Part shown: positions 39,988-44,652 of the stretch, piece by piece
Layout: every line of letters starts with the position of its first letter
Numbering within the stretch: the stretch's first letter is position 1
Assembly: GCA_026770575.1 (NCBI GenBank)
Contig: MU657180.1
Location: 148,118-192,769 of the forward strand
Direction: 5' to 3'
DNA length: 44,652 bases
Origin: Pelagophyceae sp. CCMP2097
Taxonomy: Eukaryota > Sar > Pelagophyceae
Translations under genes and position numbers: made by a program
Notes under the pieces: model-generated
Seen by the model: only the letters and a program-made list of their open reading frames with translations
Database searches by the model: none
What the model was told of the DNA's origin: nothing

Positions 39988-42900
39988 ATGAAGGTGCGCG
40001 GCGTGACGGCGCGCTTCGTGGAGGCCCGGCAGTCGGCGCGCGATTCGGCGAACGCTGGACTGCTTCAGCGGCGCAAGCGCAGTTTCGCGTCGACGCAGCG
40101 CAGTTTCGCGGCGGTCCTATGCGTCTTCGCCTCGCTCGCTTTGTATTGCGGCGTCCTCTCGGGCATAAATCGGCAAGTCGCCTTATTTGCGCGGCGCAAC
40201 GTGCAGCCGGGCGCGCCGACGCCGACGGCGCTGCGAGAAGCGCTCCAAGACGCGCAGCAGCCGGCGGCATGGGACGTCCCGACCGTCGTCGCGCCTCGCT
40301 TTGATTCGGAGCGCGCCGTTCCGGAGGCGCCGTACGTCGGCGCCGCGCCGGCGCCGCAGCCGACGCACCACCCTACGGCCCGGCCGACGCGCCACCCGAC
40401 GCGCCATCCGACGCACCGCCCGTCGCACGCCGCGCGGCCGGTCGCCGCTTTGACGACGACCGCGGCCGCCGCAAAGAGCGGCTTCCGCGGCGTGGTCGTC
40501 GTCGCGGGTATGCCGTTCTCTGGCGCGGACGAAGTGGTCATGGTCCTGCGCGATCGGAAAAAGAGCACCCCCGTCACCGACTGGGACCTGGTGCGTCCGC
40601 TTCTTTTGTGACTGGCGGCGATGCACCCCGGCTTAGGCCAAGGAGCTGCTCTCGAGTCCGCGTTTGGACCGGGTCATTCGCGTGCCCGGGGCTCTGCCGC
40701 AGGATATCAAGACTGGCGGCGAAATGCTCGCATCTCTTGCGCGCGGCGCTTTGAGAGCGCCGAGGATGGTCATCGTGCTTCGGCATCCCATGTCGTGGAG
40801 CATTGCGTATTCGGAGCAAGGTGGAACTACGGCGCAGGGCAAGATCCTGACGTGAGATGCCGTTTCGTTCGACCGTTTCGCGTCGACTTTTCGTCCGACC
40901 CTTTTTTGGCCGTCCTTAGGGGCGTCTCGTTCTGGCTCGAGACGGCTGCGAGCTTGATCGAGGGCTGCGAGGGGTGTGCGATCGTGCAGGCGGAGATGCT
41001 CCACGACCAGAACGTCCGCAACGAGCTCCTCGGGTGAAAATCTCAATAAGGGGGATTTGTTCAAACATCAAATAAATTATTCAAAATCGCAACAACGCCC
41101 CGCCGATCCCTCTTCCTCGTCCTTTGAAACGTCAGAGGGGCGACGACGTAGGTCGCACGGTTTCGAACTGAACGACGTCTTTTCCAAGATATTCGACGGT
41201 GCCGGCGCCCCCTTCGACCAGCTGACCGCAAACTTGGACTGCGTCCACTGCTGGCTCCGCGGAAGGTGGTGGACCACCGAGGGCAGGCGAGTTCCGTCTT
41301 GACGAAGAGCCCGCGATGAATGTGCGATAGGTGCCAGCTGCGCGACGAGTTTGCCGAGGCCACGGACATGTCCACGGAGAAGCATCTCGAGTTTTGGGCA
41401 ATCAAGAAGCAATTCGAGTGCACCATGAACCGCTTCGGCTACTCCATGCGATGCTTCGAACAGCTGCTGGCTTGCGTCCGCGACTGCGACCGAGCGATGA
41501 CGCACGCGCACCAAGCGCGAGCTCTCACGTTGGATTTGGCAACTCCGGCCTTTGCCTCGCGCGTCGTCCGCGGCGCCGCCGTGCTCAACGCATCGTCTTG
41601 GAAGAGGAACAAGGGGGATGTCATCGTGGCCTTTTTCAAACTGTACAACAACGCCAAAGGCGGCGCTCGAGGCGGCATGTTCATGCGCATGGCGCAAGTC
41701 GTCCGCGCGATCTCGGACGCCGGATTCACGGTCCACTTCATCTGCCACTGCGACGTCGTCCCGCCCCTCTCCAGCCTGGACACCTCGTGGGCCCCTCGCG
41801 TGAGCCTGTTTGGGGCCCGCTTTTTTGGGGGCATCGAACTTTCGTAGGGCACGCGCTTCTACCCCGGCAGCATGCAGCAGCAGCTGGACCAGATGTTGCC
41901 GTACAGTTGCCAGACGGGGTCTGTGAAGGCGCTTTTTCTTTTTGTGACTTCGCTGACCGTGGACATGCATTACCGCGCCGTGGTGAAGAAGGCTGCTTTT
42001 TGGTGGAAGGAGCCCAAGATGGGCGAGATCGACTCGGAGGTCGTGTATCGCCGAGTCTCGGACCACTCTCCCGGAGTGCGCCGCGTCGTGCTGACTGATG
42101 ACATTCATCACGTCCGAGCGCTCGAGGCCTTCCGCGACGTTTCCGAGCCCTTGCACATCTCGTACATGATCGCATGGCTCAAGCGCCGAGAGATGCGAAT
42201 CTACTTGCAAGCCGACGAGGTCTTGACGGTGTCTCAGGAAGACGCAGAGTACATCTCCAACGAGCTGCAGTGGCGAGATGACCCGGACGCGTTCGTCATC
42301 TCCAAAGCGCCTCAAATACAATGGGCCCCCTTTATTCAGACCACCGTCCTGGCGAACACCGTCTCAAATTTCGACCAGCGCAGCAAGGTGCGCTTGCCGG
42401 GGAACCGGACCGCGCTGGTCTACGTCGGCATGCCGCACCCTTTGGCCATCCCGGCAGTCAAGTGGCTCGTCCGATTGCTCCCGCGCCTCGCAGAAGTGCT
42501 CGAGCACGAGCATAAAATGTCAACGGAATTTGTCGATGCAAACGTCTTGCTCTATCTCGTCGGCGGCGGCCTCCAAGCAAAACGGTGGAAGACCGTCACG
42601 CGAGAAGCGCCCGCCGCCGCTTCTCGCCGAGTCCGCTTGATCGGGGCCGTCTCCGACGCGGCGGTGGGGGCGCACCTCTCGCACGACCGCCGCCTCTTTG
42701 TGGCTCCCTTGTTCAACAATACGGGCATCGCGACCAAGGTGGTCAACGCAATGTCCCACGGCCTCCCCGTCGTCACCACGTCCGGCGGCTGCCGCGGCCT
42801 CGGCCTGCTCAACGCGACGGCGTCGGACGCGCTCCTCGTGGCAGACGACGAAGAGGCCTTCGTGCGGCAAATGGCCCGAGGCCTCGTGGACGACGCTCTT

Positions 42901-44417
42901 TGGTCCAAACTCTCGTCAAAGTCCATTCAACACGTCGAGGACCACCTCAGCCGCGACTCGTTGACAAACGTCGTCCGACGGTCCATCCTCGACGCAGACG
43001 CCGGAACCGCCTCGCTCATCTCGGGCCACCTCGCCGCGCGAGATGAGCGCACTTTGGACCACCGCGATGCTGGGCCGCCTCAAAGGCGGACGTTCGTGCC
43101 CACTCTGCGCCTCAAATCGGCGGTGGAGGCATCGGTGGAGGACGGCATTTCCAAGCTCTGCGCGACGAGGTGGTTCACTCACGTGGGCGAGCCAAGCTTG
43201 GTGGGCAACTTCTTCGCCGCGCGGCGATTCCGCCCCCCAACATCACCATCTTCGGCCGTGATGCAGTCGGAGCTCGTCGCGGGCGTCGTGGGCGAGTCGT
43301 GCCTGGCTCTGGACTGGGGTTCGTTGCAGGCGGGATGGCGGCCGACCGCGCTGAGGCCGTGCAAAAAGGCAAAGTCTGCCGTTTTAGACGAGCCTCGAAT
43401 GTTCGAATGGAAGGGCGCATTCTGGGTCATCTTCGCCGCTCCTCCTTATTGTTTTGTGGGGGTGCCGAAATGCGGATGGTGCAGGAATCACGTGATGCAG
43501 TACCTCGTCAAGCTCGACTTTACCACGCCAACCGTCTTCTCCGACAGAGTCCTCCCGATCCACATCGACGGCGCGCCGCTGGGGCTGACGCAGAGAGCCT
43601 TTACGCCCTTTGTTCGTCAAGGCGAGCTCTTTGCTGCCGCCACGCTGGAACCCCACTTGGTCATGCACGTCAACATTTCCGCCGACCACCAGGGCCATTC
43701 CATCGCCGCCGCAGCGCCCGTGGCCATCACCTCAAACGACAAACTCTTTCGAGACCTGAGGCAGCTCGACGGCGGTGCGTCGGCGGTGCGCCCAAACGAC
43801 CAAACGCGGCGACCAAACCCGTGGCGGTGCACCTCAAACGACCAAACGCTCCCTAGGTTGCCCGACGCGCCCGCCGCTGCTGGGTTCCACCGTGGGCGTG
43901 CTGCGCGGCAGCGAGTTCGTCGCCGTACTCCGGACGTTGATCGAGAGGGACTGTGTTCGTTTTTATGAACACTACGCTTATACGTACTCCGCCGAGCCCC
44001 CCTTTCGAGTCCTCCGACGTTCAAGACTGCCACTCCCGCTCTCCGTCCGATCCTTCTCAATCGTCGGTCCCCTTTCTCTTGACTCCCTGACCCGCGTTCT
44101 TCCTCGACCCGCGCTCGTAGGCCAAGGCCTCTGAGTGCCGCCTGGCGGAGTCGTGGCGCGTGCGGACGTCGCGCGCAAAGTTCGTCTCTGGCATCGAAGT
44201 GCAAAACGGCGGCCGCACACTCGTCCTCTCCTACTCGGCCGGCGCGCGATACGCCGCGACGTCGATCAAATTCGATTTCGACGATTTGGAACTCATCGAA
44301 GAACCGCCCCTCCTCGTGGACATCCTCCAAGAGTGCCCAACCACGCAAAAGCGAGCCGCCCCAAAGCAAGCCCTCGAGTGCGACGTGCTCCAACGGAGCT
44401 GCGGAAACCCAAAGTAA
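39988..44417 (+). CDS. Type II membrane sulfotransferase - GT4 glycosyltransferase - GH43/GH130-like propeller fusion
   Basis: Eight exons (39988-40590, 40637-40851, 40920-41033, 41152-41286, 41331-41799, 41848-43774, 43857-44008, 44121-44417) join in phase to 1,303 residues. After a short basic cytosolic tail and TM anchor (FAAVLCVFASLALYCGVLSG) comes a PT-rich stem (HPTARPTRHPTRHPT). A sulfotransferase-like module has a PAPS loop (VVVVAGMPFSGADEVVMVL) and a 3'-phosphate motif (RMVIVLRHPMSWSIAYS). Next is a GT4/GT-B region (VIVAFFKLYNNAKGGARGG, VVLTDDIHHVRALEAF, then LFVAPLFNNTGIATKVVNAM with GLPVVTTSGGCRG). The last 370 residues resemble a GH43/GH130-type five-bladed propeller (DEPRMFEWKGAFWVIFAA, FTPFVRQGELFAAATLEPHL, FYEHYAYTYSAEPPF, FVSGIEVQNGGRTLVLSYS). 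It probably builds and sulfates a surface polysaccharide in the Golgi. Splitting at TGA 41035 is possible, but the phase-matched join across 41034-41151 favours one gene. Confidence 0.75.
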
Positions 44418-44652
44418 CACCGGAGCCCTCCGAGTCGTCGCTCTACAATTGTACAATTGTTTAAAGGGCAATATCCTCATTGGTGTCACTTTCGTCGGTT
44501 TTAATCTCATTGGTGTCACTTTTGCCGATTTAATCCCAATGGAGTCGCGCAAGAACGTATTATATGCAGATGGTGTCGCAATGTGCAGAATAATCCTGAT
44601 CGGTGTCACTTTGATGCAACTAAAGCGAATCGGTAGCACCAAGCCGTTGTTT
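44418..44652. repeat. Degenerate 36-40 bp repeats downstream of the fusion gene
   Basis: The word ATTGGTGTCACTTT or a close variant recurs at about 44478, 44507, 44538 (AATGGAGTCGC), 44570 (GATGGTGTCGC), 44599 (ATCGGTGTCACTTT) and 44629 (AATCGGTAGCACC), each followed by a T-rich or TTTAAT-like stretch. The palindromes TACAATTGTA and CAATTG lie at 44446-44459. The array runs off the window end. It is probably a decayed tandem or dispersed repeat; no gene is seen. Confidence 0.65.

Noticed and set aside
41077..42321. 414-residue minus-strand open frame opposite the fusion gene
   Set aside because: It overlaps the plus-strand GT4 domain, which has clear motifs; the antisense frame has no recognisable family.
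1..44652. CRISPR arrays, operons, bacterial promoters or phage genes
   Set aside because: Introns, codon style and domain content are eukaryotic. The regular repeats found are minisatellites or MITEs without spacer structure.

Overview
The window is nuclear DNA of a eukaryote, not a prokaryote. Genes are split by short phase-consistent introns, codons are strongly GC-rich, and the proteins (polycystin channel, MAP3K-like kinase, RCC1/filamin protein, KY-type transglutaminase fold, SANT membrane protein) are eukaryotic. Proline/threonine stems of the PTxxPT type, DNRLRE-like modules, short GT-AG and GC-AG introns and abundant TA-flanked miniature transposons fit a stramenopile alga, most probably a pelagophyte such as Aureococcus. 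That assignment is inference; no organellar or rRNA marker is present. Two runs of N (15903-16182, 31985-32841) are assembly gaps.
Layout: 580-10815 (+) is a giant polycystin-type channel gene with about 18 exons. 11526-13761 (+) is a secreted haem peroxidase. 14328-15428 (-) is a seven-bladed WD40 protein. 15.4-20.5 kb is an AT-richer, transposon-dense desert with at least four TA-flanked MITE-like elements, some nested, and a 155-bp tandem repeat. 20506-21009 (+) is a Sel1-like protein. 21-23.4 kb holds another MITE and small repeats. 23430-26629 (-) is a thioredoxin plus KY/transglutaminase-fold protein that looks catalytically dead. 27361-27708 (+) is an organellar-type ribosomal protein bS21. 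27912-30712 (-) is a STE11/MAP3K-like kinase. 30.87-31.69 kb is another nested MITE pair. 33192-35414 (+) is an RCC1-like/filamin-like protein. 35503-36384 (-) is a signal-peptide, single-pass SANT-domain protein. 37451-38742 (+) is a secretory-pathway protein resembling a glycosyltransferase. 39988-44417 (+) is a type II membrane protein joining sulfotransferase, GT4 glycosyltransferase and GH43/GH130-like propeller modules.
Functional links: there is no operon logic. The two rightmost genes are co-oriented and both look like Golgi or secretory glycan enzymes, so they may act on the same surface polysaccharide (inference). The polycystin and the fusion enzyme share the PT-rich stem style.
The most notable signals are (1) three nested MITE insertions whose empty sites can be reconstructed to the base inside this window, (2) many GC-AG introns whose donor is often GCGCGC, and (3) the three-module carbohydrate enzyme. 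Splice sites were chosen by me from frame, phase and AG/GT rules, without transcript data.
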